Origin: Otatea glauca
Lineage: Eukaryota > Streptophyta > Magnoliopsida > Poales > Poaceae
DNA length: 64,000 nt
Direction: 5' to 3'
Assembly: GCA_036346275.1 (NCBI GenBank)
Contig: CM070720.1
Coordinates: 12,315,278-12,379,277 of the forward strand
Shown in pieces: positions 31,951 through 43,310 of the stretch (positions are counted from its first letter, which is position 1; every line of letters starts with the position of its first letter). The notes beneath the pieces were generated by a model, which was not told the DNA's origin, ran no database searches, and saw only the letters and a program-made list of their open reading frames with translations. The translations under genes were made by a program, and so were the position numbers.

Positions 31951-32400
31951 AAGGTTTGTCCTCGATCAAAGGCATGTCCTGTGACCTGACTCTGCCGTGA
32001 GCCCTTTTTTCAGGTCTAGGATGTTGTCTAGCCTTCGGGCTCCAGCAACCAACTCTGCGCCCCGGGCCGACGACAAGGACAGAGCGATAAGGCAATGGCC
32101 AATGTCTCCCGCTAAGATTTCTGGCTAAAGTCTTGAGAAGACGCATCCAATTTCGAACATGAAGGGAATTTTATTTCTTCTAATCGAAATTTACATAACT
32201 AACATTTACAAGGGGGGTCGAGTTACCCTCGCCCCTTTTCCCTACCTACTGACCTATCTACAGATCGACCATCTGCTGAGCAAGCTTCTCCTGCTCGAGT
32301 GCAGCGACTCTCGCCCTCAGGGCCAACGTCTCGGCCTCAGTGTTGGCAATGCGACTTCGCTCCACTTGAAGCTAGGCTAGAGCGCTCCTCCCCACCCGGG
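31951..32400. other. E3 interval between tandem array and antisense ORF
   Basis: No coding sequence is supported. The AT-rich part near 32160-32220 may be the 3' untranslated region of the antisense ORF, whose coding end lies to its right. Confidence 0.4.
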
Positions 32401-33780
32401 TCGCTCGCCCTAGCTTCTCCTTGAGCTCAGCCAGCTTCGCCTCGGATTCGGTAGTGGCCTTCGTCGGGGCGGCAGAGAGCTCCATGACTTGTTTCGGAGC
32501 GCCTCCAACTTCGCGTGGGTGGTCTCGACGATCTTCGCGGCTGTCGAGCGATCAGCCTCGAGGGTCTTCTCGGCCTTCTCGCAGGCATTAGCGAGGGCCT
32601 CGGCCGACCGATTCTGCTCTACCTCGACAGCTTTCGAGAGCTCAAGGCGTGCTCGACTTTCAAGTGCTGGACCTCCTCCTGCACCCGCGCCGCGATCTCC
32701 TCGAGGCCAAGGACGTACATCTCCTGTTCCTCGTCTAGGGAGCACAATGCCCGGAACTGGTTGGCATGGACGCGCATGGTCCCGAGCCCTCTAGTAACCG
32801 AGTCCGGGCCCTGAAGAGGCGCGGGAAGTGTCACAACAACCCCACAGGTGTAAAGCAAAACAAAGAAGGAGAAAGTTGGGCTCGAGCTCGACTAACCTCC
32901 TGGAGACAGTTTTCGAGTCTCGCGCGGTCGTCACTCAGGGATGATGCGCGTTCCTTGTAGCCGCCTCCGGTGTCGGGTCGACGACACCAAGAGAGGCACC
33001 AGCTTGGGCTGCCTCATGCGGGGCATAGGGCGGCGCAGGTGGAACTGAGCGTGCCAACGGGGACAGAAGTTATGAAGGAGACAAAAACCCAAAATCCAGG
33101 CAACAACAGACAATGGGATTTGGCGTACCTGATGCTCCATCGGGCGGCATCCACGACACCGCCGAGCTCGGTTCGTCGGCCCAGCAAAGATCAACCCCTG
33201 GTCAAGTCTCTTCCTCCAAGACGCCGTAGTCTTCCCTCGGCCGGCGTTCGCCGGGGACCTGGTCGGCCCCGGTCGCGTCGCCTCCGTGGGCGTTGCGATA
33301 GGCTGGGCTTGCTGCGGCCATGCTCGGGGGACCAAGAGGTATTCCCCCGCTCCCTACTCCTTGTCCTCAGGCTCGCCCTGGACAATAGTCAGAGTCTGTA
33401 ACGAAGATGGTCGCTAAGACATGCAAAAAAAAGGGGAGAAGAAGTAAGACCTACACTCCAGACCGAGAAATGTACTCGTACCTGGGTGACGAGCCTTTGT
33501 CTTCTGGGCGAAGGGGGCGCTATAGATCGCCTCCTCGAATCCCCCGTGAGGGGTCAAAGTAGCAAAGACCGAGTGTCCCAGGGCACGGCCTCTAATTTGG
33601 AAGAAGAGCGGTGCAAGCCCGAACATTCCTGGGCATGACCACGAAAAAAGCCCTTGAAGGGTTCCAGTGTGCGAGGTCGGGCTTGAGGGCTTCCGAGCTC
33701 GACCAAAGAGCCGATCCCACCTCCAAGAGCATCAAACTCAAGAACGTCCCAAACCTTAAGGTTGTCCCTTGAGCCTCGAG
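32401..33780 (-). pseudogene. Antisense extra ORF of E3, C-terminal coiled-coil part
   Basis: Minus-strand frames read GLGTMRVHANQFRALCSLDE, EEQEMYVLGLEEIAARVQEE and VQHLKVEHALSSRKLS (32780-32620), then after a frameshift KAVEVEQNRSAEALANACEK and TLEADRSTAAKIVETTHAKL (32640-32500). This long coiled coil is typical of the C-terminal half of the PF04195-type antisense proteins of grass Tat elements. Further minus-strand coding pieces (33335-32931) may be upstream exons separated by introns. The N-terminal PF04195 domain was not found, so the gene seems truncated. Its direction opposite to gag is the normal state for this lineage. Confidence 0.6.
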
Positions 33781-33787
33781 GGCTGGC

Positions 33788-34551
33788 TGTCGGGGATCGG
33801 TACCTCGCCGCGTGTAAGCTGTCCCCCCAGGTCTCATGGCAGCTCCCCACGAGCCCGGGGGCTTGTCTCTGACCTAGGAGGTGCTCTCCCCAAGCTCGGG
33901 CGCAAAAACGAGGACCCCGCTAAACCTCCACGCCTCACAGAGTAAAAGGCATCTGTAAGAATTTTATTTATCTCATGTAAAAATTCTCCCCTGCGTGGGA
34001 ATTAGTGCCATACCTACCCACGCGCGGGAACTAGGGCCCTGCAACTCCCGTCAACTCTCGACAGATACCGTCAGCCCTCGACGACTATCGACGCCCCTCA
34101 ACAACCCCCGTCGACTCTCCACGGGCACCTGATGTCAACCTCGGGACCGAGCAGCGATGCCCTCAGAGGGATACAAAAGGCGATAGATTGCCCCAAACAA
34201 GAAAGAGGGAGGACCCAGGCTGACTCCTCAAGCACAGACCGGAGAACAAGAGAAAGGTCCCCGAACTCTCCCTGGCAACTTCGCCTTCGAGCGATCCCTA
34301 GCTCAGGTCCCATCTGTACTCCCCTGCAGAACTTCATTTACATCTTTCGCCTCAGGGCAAGACTGGAGTAGAGCTGTTACCCGAACTCGGGGGCTCGAAC
34401 CAGTATAAACCTTGTGTTCGTTGCTTCTTCCCCGACATACATCACGCGACGCTTGCCGTTCCCGAATGAGCACGACTTCGGGCCTCATCCCCGAACGATC
34501 TTCTCGCATCCCCCCTTTTTTCTCTGCGGTTGGCGGTTCCGATCGTCGACA
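33788..34551 (+). repeat. 3' LTR of E3
   Basis: This 764-bp LTR runs from TGTCGGGGATCGGTACCTC to CGATCGTCGACA and is followed by the TSD GTTAC. It contains a ~180-bp block (about 33950-34130), absent from the 5' LTR, with short repeats of the word CGAC. No clear polypurine tract precedes it. Confidence 0.85.
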
Positions 34552-36344
34552 GTTACCGATCCCACTACTAAGAGTTCCACTGGTTTTTCCCTCTTCGCTC
34601 TTTGTGAGATGAGCGATGAGCATCTAAAGAAGTTTCCAGAAAATGAGCTTGCCCTCTTAGCTAGAAAGTTCTCCCATGCATACAAGAGGGTGAGAGAGAG
34701 GAGAGGTGGATATATCACCTGCTTCGAGTGTGGTGGTCTCAACTACATTCGAGCAAACTACCCCAAGCTGAAGAAGGGTAACAACGACTATAGGCGGTGT
34801 GGACAAGAACGACTACACCAACAAGAACCGCAACAAGAATGCCCTAGCTCATGATCCTACGTGTGAGAAGTTCCACAATTTTTTTAAGAACAAGAAGCTC
34901 TTCCACCGCGTCCTCATCGTACTTGACAACATCTCCATCTTCGACACGAGACATGGAGCAACGATGATGGGGAGGATGATCCGCAAGAGAAGACTAAGGG
35001 AGGTGACGACTTCACTGGCATGTGCTTCATGGCCAACGAGAACGGCATCAGTGACGACAACCTCTATAGCGAGTCTGATGGGGTACCTACGTACGATGAG
35101 CTTCATGATGCTTTCTGTAAGCTAGGAAAATTTCATGCTAGGGCTAGAGCTAGATGTTCAGAGCTTGAGAAGGAAGTAGGTAGCTTTTCACGGTAGCTTG
35201 CTTCACTTAGATCTAGACCCTCTCGTGACGCTGATGACTATTATTTGTGCGATGCCTTGCTTGTGGAGCTTGAGAACCTAAGGACCTTGCATGATAGTGT
35301 GCTTTTAGAGGTTTAGGTTCTTAGGATGAAAAATGCTAGCTTGAATACTACTGATGTTATTCCTGTTGATGCTAGTTTAGTTCATGCTCCTACATGCGCT
35401 TCTTGTGACAATTGCCCTAAGTTGCTAGCTGAGATTGATGCCATGACTATTCACCTTAGGAAGCTTTCTATTATAAATGAAACTCTTGAACAATGTTCTT
35501 CTAAGGATCCAGTTAGCTCATGTGAGGGTTGTAGGAAACTAAAACTTGTAATGGTGCCTTTAATGTCAAGTTTTCTAAACTTGCTAAGGACCTACTAGCT
35601 AAGTCATAAGTTGTTTATACTAAATGTGCTGAGTTTGAGGGGACATGGGTAGAATCGATGATGAGCTTAGGAAGAAGCTAGAGGCCCACATATTAGGATT
35701 AGGAATGCCGAGTGCGTCTCTTGTGTGGCCCTCAAGATTGAGGCAGCCATGAATAGGGAGAAATGCACGTGCTGTTCATTCTTTCTCTTCTGGCTCTTCA
35801 TCATTCTTCATGTGTCTCTCTTCCAGGAGTATGAGCACCTCATGAGCACTCTTGAGAATTTTTTTGGAGGCAAAAAGAAACTCAATCTCATCCTAGACAA
35901 ATCTAAGATCAGTAGATTAAATCAGGATCTAGGATTTGACTACTTGGAGCACGTTCGAGCACATCCTCCTATTATTGTTCGTGTCTCCAAGAGTGGAGAG
36001 ATTATGGTTGCTCCTAGGTCTAGCACCAAAGTATTTCACTCAATGGGTGTTGTCCATGGGATCTCTTACAAGCAGGTTGCCCCTTCTGTTGCTTCTGCCT
36101 CTGGTAAGGCAAAGTACTCTTGCACCTTTTGTCAGAAGGATGGACATTTAGCTGAGTTTTGCTTGAGGCGTTCCAAGATTGCACTATGTGAGCATGGTTG
36201 TGCTCTTAGGGGAATACAGGGTCATCCCCAGATTCGGATTGCTCCTAAGACACCCATGGCTTCTAGGCAGGCTAAAGTGTCTTCTATTTTTGGACAGCGT
36301 CTAGGACTTGGTTTTCGTCCTTGAGCTGTTTGTAGTTAGAGTTT
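34552..36344 (+). pseudogene. gag: gag of Sirevirus-like copia element A
   Basis: The frame continues from 23974 with DPTTKSSTGFSLFALCEMSD and the helical HLKKFPENELALLARKFSHA. A first zinc knuckle reads CFECGGLNYIRANY: compared with CFECGGPNHIWANC of element B, the His and last Cys are both Tyr, so it cannot bind zinc. A long coiled-coil region follows (35090-35700) and a second knuckle CTFCQKDGHLAEFC (about 36121-36162) is intact. The gene ends at a stop near 36324. In-frame TAG stops (for example 35197 and 35315) and frameshifts mark a dead copy. Large coiled-coil gag proteins are typical of Sireviruses. Confidence 0.8.
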
Positions 36345-38340
36345 TGAAAGACCGAGATGGCGATCAGAGGGGGGTGAATGATCCCAAAAAAAAAATATAT
36401 CCCTTAGGAGGATCACAAATGCAGATTTTCAGCCAAAGAAACTAAGCCAAACCCCTAGATAATCAAATGGAAGCGAAAGAGTCAATTTCCAAGAAAATCA
36501 GCCTGAGGCCGGTGCTACCGAGGTACTGTAGCTACAGTGAAATCAGGCAAAAGAACAGCGATTTCAGCACGGGATCAAATGGGAGAATTGATGTATCTTT
36601 TGATCCGTTGATCCAAACTCAACCAAACTTGGTAGATAAGGTCCTTGGGATGTCAAGAACTTATTCCAACCTTCAATCACAAGGATTGATATCAAAGTTC
36701 CGACCTTTATGCCCGAGAATGAAGAACATACCAAGTTTCGACAAAAATAGAAAGAACTTCGATCAAGGCTTGGTCGTGGGGTTTTGATGATCAAAGTGAT
36801 CTTGAATGACTTCCCACACGTCCCAGCAAGCAAGAGAACACAAAGAAACTCTAGGATATGCAATCTACAAGATCAAACATTCAAGAATGCAAAAGATCAA
36901 CTTCTTGCAACAAGAACGCATGGATAGCCTAGATGATTGAAACAAAAATTTAGAAGTAGAATCATTCATCAAACATCAACCTCAACAAAGATTCGTAAGC
37001 ATGTAGAAGGAGAGGAGGCAAATCCAAATTGCGTAAATGTAAATTGCAAGAAAGTAAATACAGAATTTAAATTGCGTAATTTAAATGCATAGAGTAAATG
37101 CGTAAAGTAAATAAAACATGAACATAAATGGAGAACATTTCATTTCTGGAAGGAGAGGTTACAAAGCCTCACATTCATGTGGGCAAAGCTCAAAGGAGCA
37201 TCAAAAACCTCAAAACCTTCAAGGGGGAAGGCTACCCCTCCACCCCTATTTATACAACTCTTGGGCCACCTACCACCCTTGGATGAGCCTCTATACCCTA
37301 GAGCATCCATCAAGGGCTAGGATTAACCCACTCAACCAGCCATGCAAGGGTTCACCCAAAACCCACCACACAAATGGGTTTTCTTGCACGGTTTTCAAAG
37401 CATACTAACTAGACCCGCTATCCTATCAACTAGACCGCAATCCGATGGCACTCATCGATCCGAGCAGCATCTAGCTAGCATCACATCCATTCCTTGTCTT
37501 CATGGCTTGCACGAACTCTGTCTCCGATCATCTTCCGGCGATCCCCGACCGTTTGGACCTCCAACGCTCCTCGCCTAGTTCCGGCTATCCTTCGCCTCAG
37601 CATGACCTAGCACCGTCATCCTGCAACCATCAAAAACAAGGAAACTCCTCACATAGCAATGCCCACAAAGATGTGCAATAAATTCATCAAGTTCCACTCA
37701 TAAAAATTCACTTTTACTTGAATTGGTCGGTTCTACCGCCCTCAGGCCGGTAGCACCGCCCGTGGTGGACCAGTGCTATATCCTACATTAGTCGGATATA
37801 GGAATCACTCGGCCAAGAGCCGCACAAATCCTAAAAAGGTCACAAGGTGGACCAGAGCTATATCCTACATCAGTCGGATATAAGAATCACTCGGCCAAGA
37901 CCCGTGCAAATCCTAAAAAGGTCCCAAGATGGACCAGAGCTATATCCTACATCAGTTGGATATAAGAATCACTCGGTCAAGACCCGCGCAAATCCTAAAA
38001 AGGTCCCTAGATGGACTGAGCTATATCCTACATCGATCGGATATAAGAATCACTCGGCCAAGACCCGCGCAAATCCTAAAAAGGTCCCAAGATGGACCAG
38101 AGCTATATCCTACATCAGTCGGATATAAGAATCACTCGGCCAAGACCAGCACAATTCCTAAAAGGTCCCAACATGGACCGGAGCTATATCCTACAGCAGT
38201 CGGATATAGATATCACTCGGCCAAAGGTCCATACAAGCTTCGCCAATCCATTTCAAATCAAACTCAAACAAAAGCATACCAAGCTAAAATTTAGTCAAAT
38301 ACTCATCACAAATCTGGGTAGACCTCCACATGGTCCTTTA
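36345..38340 (-). repeat. 3' LTR of B
   Basis: This 1996-bp LTR reads TGAAAGACCGAGATGG at the left. Its right end reads CCTTTA, where the other LTR has CCTTCA, so the TG terminus on the element strand has mutated to TA. A TATA box lies on the minus strand (TATAAATAG at 37254-37246). A ~82-bp minisatellite occupies 37765-38230 with six copies. A second GGCCGGTGCTACCG word present in the 5' LTR is missing here. Confidence 0.92.
37765..38230 (-). repeat. 82-bp minisatellite in the B 3' LTR (six copies)
   Basis: Copies of GCTATATCCTACATCAGTCG start at 37774, 37857, 37939, 38020, 38102 and 38183, a period of 81-83 bp. The other LTR has four copies (47496, 47578, 47660, 47741). Confidence 0.9.
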
Positions 38341-40058
38341 ATCTCCCCCTTGATGAGTATATTGACAAACACAACAAAAGGCATATATTTTGAGTTTGAA
38401 GATGATGAAGAAGAAGGCAATTTTTTTGTTGTAAAGTCAAACTTGGTCCAAAGATAGAAATTGGAACCATGACCAAGTTGACGAAGAGGACAAAAACTCT
38501 AAAATCTAACTAAACATGTCAAATGTGATTATGAGATTATGATCCAAAAGTAGTAGCATAGTTTTACAAAGATCATAAAAACCAAATAAGCATTCACATT
38601 TTTATCTTTTTAGTGATGCCTTTTCTACGTTTTCTCCCCCTTTTGGCAATATAGGCATCAATTGTTTTTATGTATGCATGAAATGCAATCGAAAGAGCTT
38701 TGAATATTATCCAATTGATCAAAATGGTAAGATATTACACCAAGCTTGTCAATTTCAGAATATGACTAAACTAAGACATGTCCATGACCAATACATTTTA
38801 TGAAAAAACTTAGTTTAACAATATTTCATTTTAACATGATTTGACAAGTGCAAAACTTAGCAAAGTTTCAAAGCTAGAAGCAAAACCACTCAAGGATCAA
38901 ATGGAAAACCTAGAGTTCAACCTACTCAACACTTTGGGGAATTTTGAAGTGCATATAAGGTCCTTCAAGCTCTTTTTTCAATTTATGCAAATTTTCTTTA
39001 GGACTTTAAAAACATAACGGGGTGCAAATGTTTGACATTATTTGCATTCTTTACCCACTTATGTGTTTGATATTTGCATTTTTTTTAAATTGACTCAAGC
39101 CATTTTTGATCATCTCAAGAGTAACTCTTAAGAGAATGATCTTGGTAATACGCAATATATTCCAAGTTCATCCCAAGTGCAATGGGAAGCAATCTCATGA
39201 ATATAAATTGTTGAGACCAATTTTGCACAAAAGAGTCAAATTTTTTTTTATAATTTTCAATTTAGCACATATGAGCAATTCTGAAGGACTCAAATATGGA
39301 TCAAACAAATTTCACCCAAGTTGCTATAGGGATTCTAGAGAAATCCAAAATTTCACAATTTATGGTAAAAACTCCTAGAGAAGAAACTTAGTAAGTAAAG
39401 GCAACATGTTTCGTCAAGTTTTCATTTAAAGCTTTCAAATTTTTCAGATTTTAATAAGCTTAGTATGATAAGTGGACTTGGACATATCTAAGCTAGAGAT
39501 TTTCTTCAAAAGATATAGCATGATGTATTTCATGAAGATTGAGTCAATTGCATAATAGACAAAGCTCATAAAACAGAAAATGCCGTCTAAATGCAATGCA
39601 TGAACAGATTCCCAAACTCCCCCTCAACAAATGAATCAATTTTAAGCTCAAATCTGGTTAAAGTTGAGTTATTATCAAGATTAAGCATAAGAACAACCCA
39701 AATAAACTCAATAACAACCAGAAAAACAGAATGAGGAGAAGAAGTCAAGAAAATGCATAGGGAAGCTGACTCTAGATCCTAACTAAGGAGTGCACACAGA
39801 CCCTGTCTACCCAGGAGGCCCAATACCTGCTAGACTTATAAGACTGTGAGGGAACTCAACCTAGAGAGAAGAGAGAACAGCTAATCACGCATGATAGCAA
39901 CCTAAAGCACAAGATAAGAGGTCCATGCAAGGCATGTCAGAAGTCTAAGTGAGTGAACTCAACTCAAAAAAATAAGCCCAAAATCACCCAGAAGAAACAC
40001 AAAGAAGAGAAAAACTGGAAGAGAATATATTATACATAATATACAAACCAGCTCCCCC
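38341..40058 (-). other. Non-coding 3' region of B with multiple polypurine tracts
   Basis: No coding frame is supported between RNase H and the 3' LTR. On the minus strand GGGGGAG tracts occur at about 38343-38350, 38627-38634, 39619-39625 and 40051-40057; the first adjoins the LTR and is the functional polypurine tract by position. Multiple tracts in this place are a known Sirevirus feature. Confidence 0.7.
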
Positions 40059-41960
40059 TCACAAAAGGCTGTAAGGGATCACGACTCCAAGCTCACTCCT
40101 CAAGGCAACAAATCTGGAGCTATCCAAAGGCTTGGTTAGGATATCGGCTAACTGGAGGTCACTCTCTACAAACTGAAGCGTGATATCCCCCTTCTCCACA
40201 TGGTCTCTAAGGAAGTGATATCTAATATCAATGTGCTTGGTCCGGGAATGCTGCACTGGGTTTTTAGCAATGCAAATAGCAGAAGTGTTGTCACAGAAAA
40301 GTGGCACACTCTCTATCTCCATCCCATAGTCACGTAAGGTCGATCTCATCCAGAGAACTCGACTACAAGAATCGGTCACAAGAACATACTCGGCCTCGAT
40401 GGATCATGCAACTCGGATCGCTTCCTAGATGACCAAGAAAAAAGAGAAGTGCCAATGAATTGGCAAGTGCCAGTAGTGTTCTTCCTACCTATCCTACAGC
40501 CAGCAAAGTCGGCATCGAAAAAGGCTCTAAGAGATAGACAAGAATAAGAGTACCAAATACCATAATCAGTGGTAGCACGAAGGTAACTGAAATGCGCTTG
40601 ACCGCCTGGCGGTGAGAAGCGCGAGGAGAAGCTTGAAATCGAGCGCATGCACAAACAAATAAATGTATGTCCACCTCGAAGCGGTGAGTACAAGAGGGAG
40701 CCGATCATGCTCAAACTCCTTTTGATCAAGCAGGCTCACCATCCTCATCCCGCCGAGGACAGCGCAGGTGGCCATAGGAGTCATCACCGGCTTCCCATCG
40801 ACATATCGGCGCCTCAGAGGTCACGGTATACTTGCCTTGATGCAAGAAAGTACCCTCCCGAGTCTGCTTGATTTTGAAGCCAAGAAAGTAACTCAACTCG
40901 CCCATCATACTCATCTCAAACTCTGTGCTCATCACCTCACAAAACTGAGACACAAGCGAATGAGATGAGCCACCAAAATGATATCGCCCACATAAATGCG
41001 ACGAGAAGAAAATGCGACTCATGGTATCTGATGAGCAGAGTCTTGTCTACTACGCCCAATTTGATGTCATGGCTGAGAAGATAAGACTTGAGCCTCTCAT
41101 ACCATGCTCTGGGGGCCTGCTTGAGTCCATACAGAGCTTTGGAAAGCTTGTATACATGACTCGGAAACTTGGGGTTCTCAAATCCTGGAGGTTGCTTGAC
41201 ATAAAACTCTTCCTCAATATAGCCATTGAGGAATGCACTCTTGACATCCATTTGATAGAGCTTGAAGCCCCGGGATGCAGAGAATGCAAGCAGGATCCTA
41301 ATAGCCTCTAGTCTAGCTACTGAGGGCAAAGGTCCCCTCAAAGTCAAGACCCTCAACCTGAGAAAAACCCTGTGCAACTAGCCTAGCCTTGATGCGAATG
41401 ACAACCCCATCCTCACTCTGTTTGTTTTTTAACACCCACTTGGTCCCAATGACATTATGACTAGATGGACGTTCTATAAGCTGCCAGACTTTGTTCCTCT
41501 CAAAGTTTTCAAGTTCCTCATGCATAGCATTAGTCCAAGACTCGTCAGATAATGCATGAGTCACATCGTTCAGCTCAAACGAGGCAACAAAGGCAGAGTG
41601 AAGGCAGAAACTGGACAAACCTGATTTTGAGCGAGTGACTCGCTCAAACATATCGCCGATGATCTGATCAGGTGGATGAGAACGCTGAATATGACGGGGA
41701 GGTCCAGAAGCAGAAGTGGCCTCTACCTCATGCACAGAAGAGGTAGGAGCAGAGCCACTAGCGAAATGAGAGTCAGAAGGCAAGGGCTGGCCTTCCTGAG
41801 GTACAGAAATGGAAACAGGAGGCACCTCAGGTGTAGAGGGGACTAGATCAGATGGAACACCATCATCTCCATCATCCTCATCCTCTACAAAGATGGTCTC
41901 GGAGGAAGAAAAAGAGCCTGAAATATCGGGTCTAGCTCCTGGGCTAGCCTCATCAAAGGT
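40059..41960 (-). pseudogene. pol: Reverse transcriptase and RNase H of copia element B
   Basis: The RT begins after an acidic linker (ETIFVEDEDDGDDG, about 41900) with HEELENFERNKVWQLIERPS and VIGTKWVLKNKQSEDGVVIR. FKLYQMDVKSAFLNGYIEEE and KALYGLKQAPRAWYERLKSY are standard copia RT words. The catalytic motif reads YVGD instead of YVDD (about 41012-40999), preceded by a frame change, so the enzyme should be dead. RNase H has LFCDNTSAICIAKNPVQHSR and TKHIDIRYHFLRDHVEKGDI near 40290-40180. A stop at 40059 follows GVVIPYSLL. Confidence 0.85.
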
Positions 41961-42810
41961 CACTTCACAGGTCTCTATGATTCTATGCGCTTCACAACTC
42001 TAGACCCTATAGCTACGAGAAGAAGTCGAATAACCCAGAAAGATACCATCAAAAGAATGAGACTCAAACTTATCCAGGTTACCAGACTTCAAAATAAAAC
42101 ACTTGCAACCAAACACACGAAAATGAGAAACACTGGGCTTTCGCCCATACCTCAACTCGTAAGAAGTGCGGTGCAAATGTGCTCTCAAGAATACACGATT
42201 AGAAACATGGCAAGTAGTAGCTATAGCCTCAGTCCAAAACTTTCTAGGATTATCAGACTGCCTAGCGTCATCCTCGCCATCTCTACTGTGGTCCTGTTCT
42301 TCCTTTCCACTACGCCATTTTGCCGAGGGACGAGGGAGAGGAGAACCGATGCTCTAAACCGCACTCCACACGAAACTCTCAAAATAGGAGTTCTTGAACT
42401 CCATGCCATTATCATCACAGATAGCTCAGAGCGCACCGGGAGCTCAAAAGACAACCTATGAACCAAACCCTAGAATGGGTAAAAGTCTCATCCTTCGAGG
42501 ACATGAAGAACACCCAAGAGTACCTCAAAAATCATCAACAATGACAAGAACATACCACTTCCCACCCATCGATCGCACTCTAGCCGACCAACAAAGTGTC
42601 CATATGTTGTCGTCTGGTGCATCACCATCACAATGCTGGATCGGGGATGAGAAGCGAGAACCATCTTGCCATGTCGGCAAGGAGAGCAAACTAAGTCTTT
42701 GACCATTTTGAGTTTGGGCAAACCACGAATGAGATCGTGGTCGCTAACTCGGTCAAATGATCAAATCCAATGTGACCAAGTCTCCTATCCCGAAGGAGAG
42801 ATCACGGACT
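41961..42810 (-). pseudogene. pol: Integrase of copia element B
   Basis: Minus-strand words include NGVVERKNRTTVEMARMTL (about 42330-42270), which contains the third acidic catalytic residue in VVERKN, then LRAHLHRTSYELRYGRKPSV and VFGCKCFILKSGNLDKFESH from the C-terminal part. The zinc-binding and first catalytic segments (about 42810-42480) are shifted into different frames, with HGKMVLASHPRSS and LVCSPCRHGKM readable. Element A has the same words at 48720-49260 and 59258-59400, which confirms the assignment. Confidence 0.78.
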
Positions 42811-43310
42811 CAAGCAATCAAACAACGGAGAGAGTCTCTAGAAGAAGCAGAAAAATCAGCACGAAAGACTCTCCCATATCTAGAAATCCCGCAAACTAAC
42901 CCTCCTGAAGAATCGAGGATTCTACAAGCGCTACTCTTAAAACTCACCTCGAAAGAGTCATCAATAAGCTGAGAAACAGAAAGCAAATTGTATTGCAGCT
43001 TACTTACTAAGGCAACATCTTTAAGAATGAAATTGTAATTAATGCAAATGGTACCTTTAGCAATGACTCTACCTAAAGAAGCATCCCTGAAAGTGATCAA
43101 CTCATCACCGGGGGCTCGGATTAGGGAAGAGAACCATCGAGAATCTCCGGTCATATGATGAGAACAACTGGAGTCGACAATCCAAACATCTCCCTTCCCC
43201 ATCCGACGAACTTGATCAAGACACAAGAGAGAAAGATAACTCAGTACTGGGATAGAGTGAAGACTTGGGAACCCAATACTGAACCACACGACGCCTCAGA
43301 GTACTAGCCA
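42811..43310 (-). pseudogene. pol: Protease and pre-integrase region of B
   Basis: The minus-strand frame reads WIVDSSCSHHMTGDSRWFSS, the copia aspartic protease site. The catalytic triplet is normally DSG but is DSS here, and the same DSS occurs in element A. The frame continues through INYNFILKDVALVSKLQYNL and LSVSQLIDDSFEVSFKSSAC to VCGISRYGRVF, the usual pre-integrase words, and ends in a stop near 42810. Confidence 0.82.

Larger units (their letters stand above)
23975..34551 (+). mobile_element. E3: pol-less Tat-lineage Ty3 element with a U5-type terminus at both ends
   Basis: The element is flanked by the direct repeat GTTAC (23970-23974 and 34552-34556) inside A's gag. Its left end TGTCGACGATCG is the exact complement of its right end CGATCGTCGACA. 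The left part is an inverted LTR-end fragment (23975-24140), followed by a full LTR (24158-24774), primer site, gag (interrupted by F), a ~193-bp tandem repeat region, an antisense coiled-coil ORF and the 3' LTR (33788-34551). No RT, RNase H or integrase was found, so it needed proteins from a related element. Confidence 0.8.

Noticed and set aside
37765..38230. Regular ~82-bp repeats considered as a CRISPR-like array
   Set aside because: The repeats are contiguous without unique spacers, sit inside a plant LTR and are present in both LTRs. It is a minisatellite.
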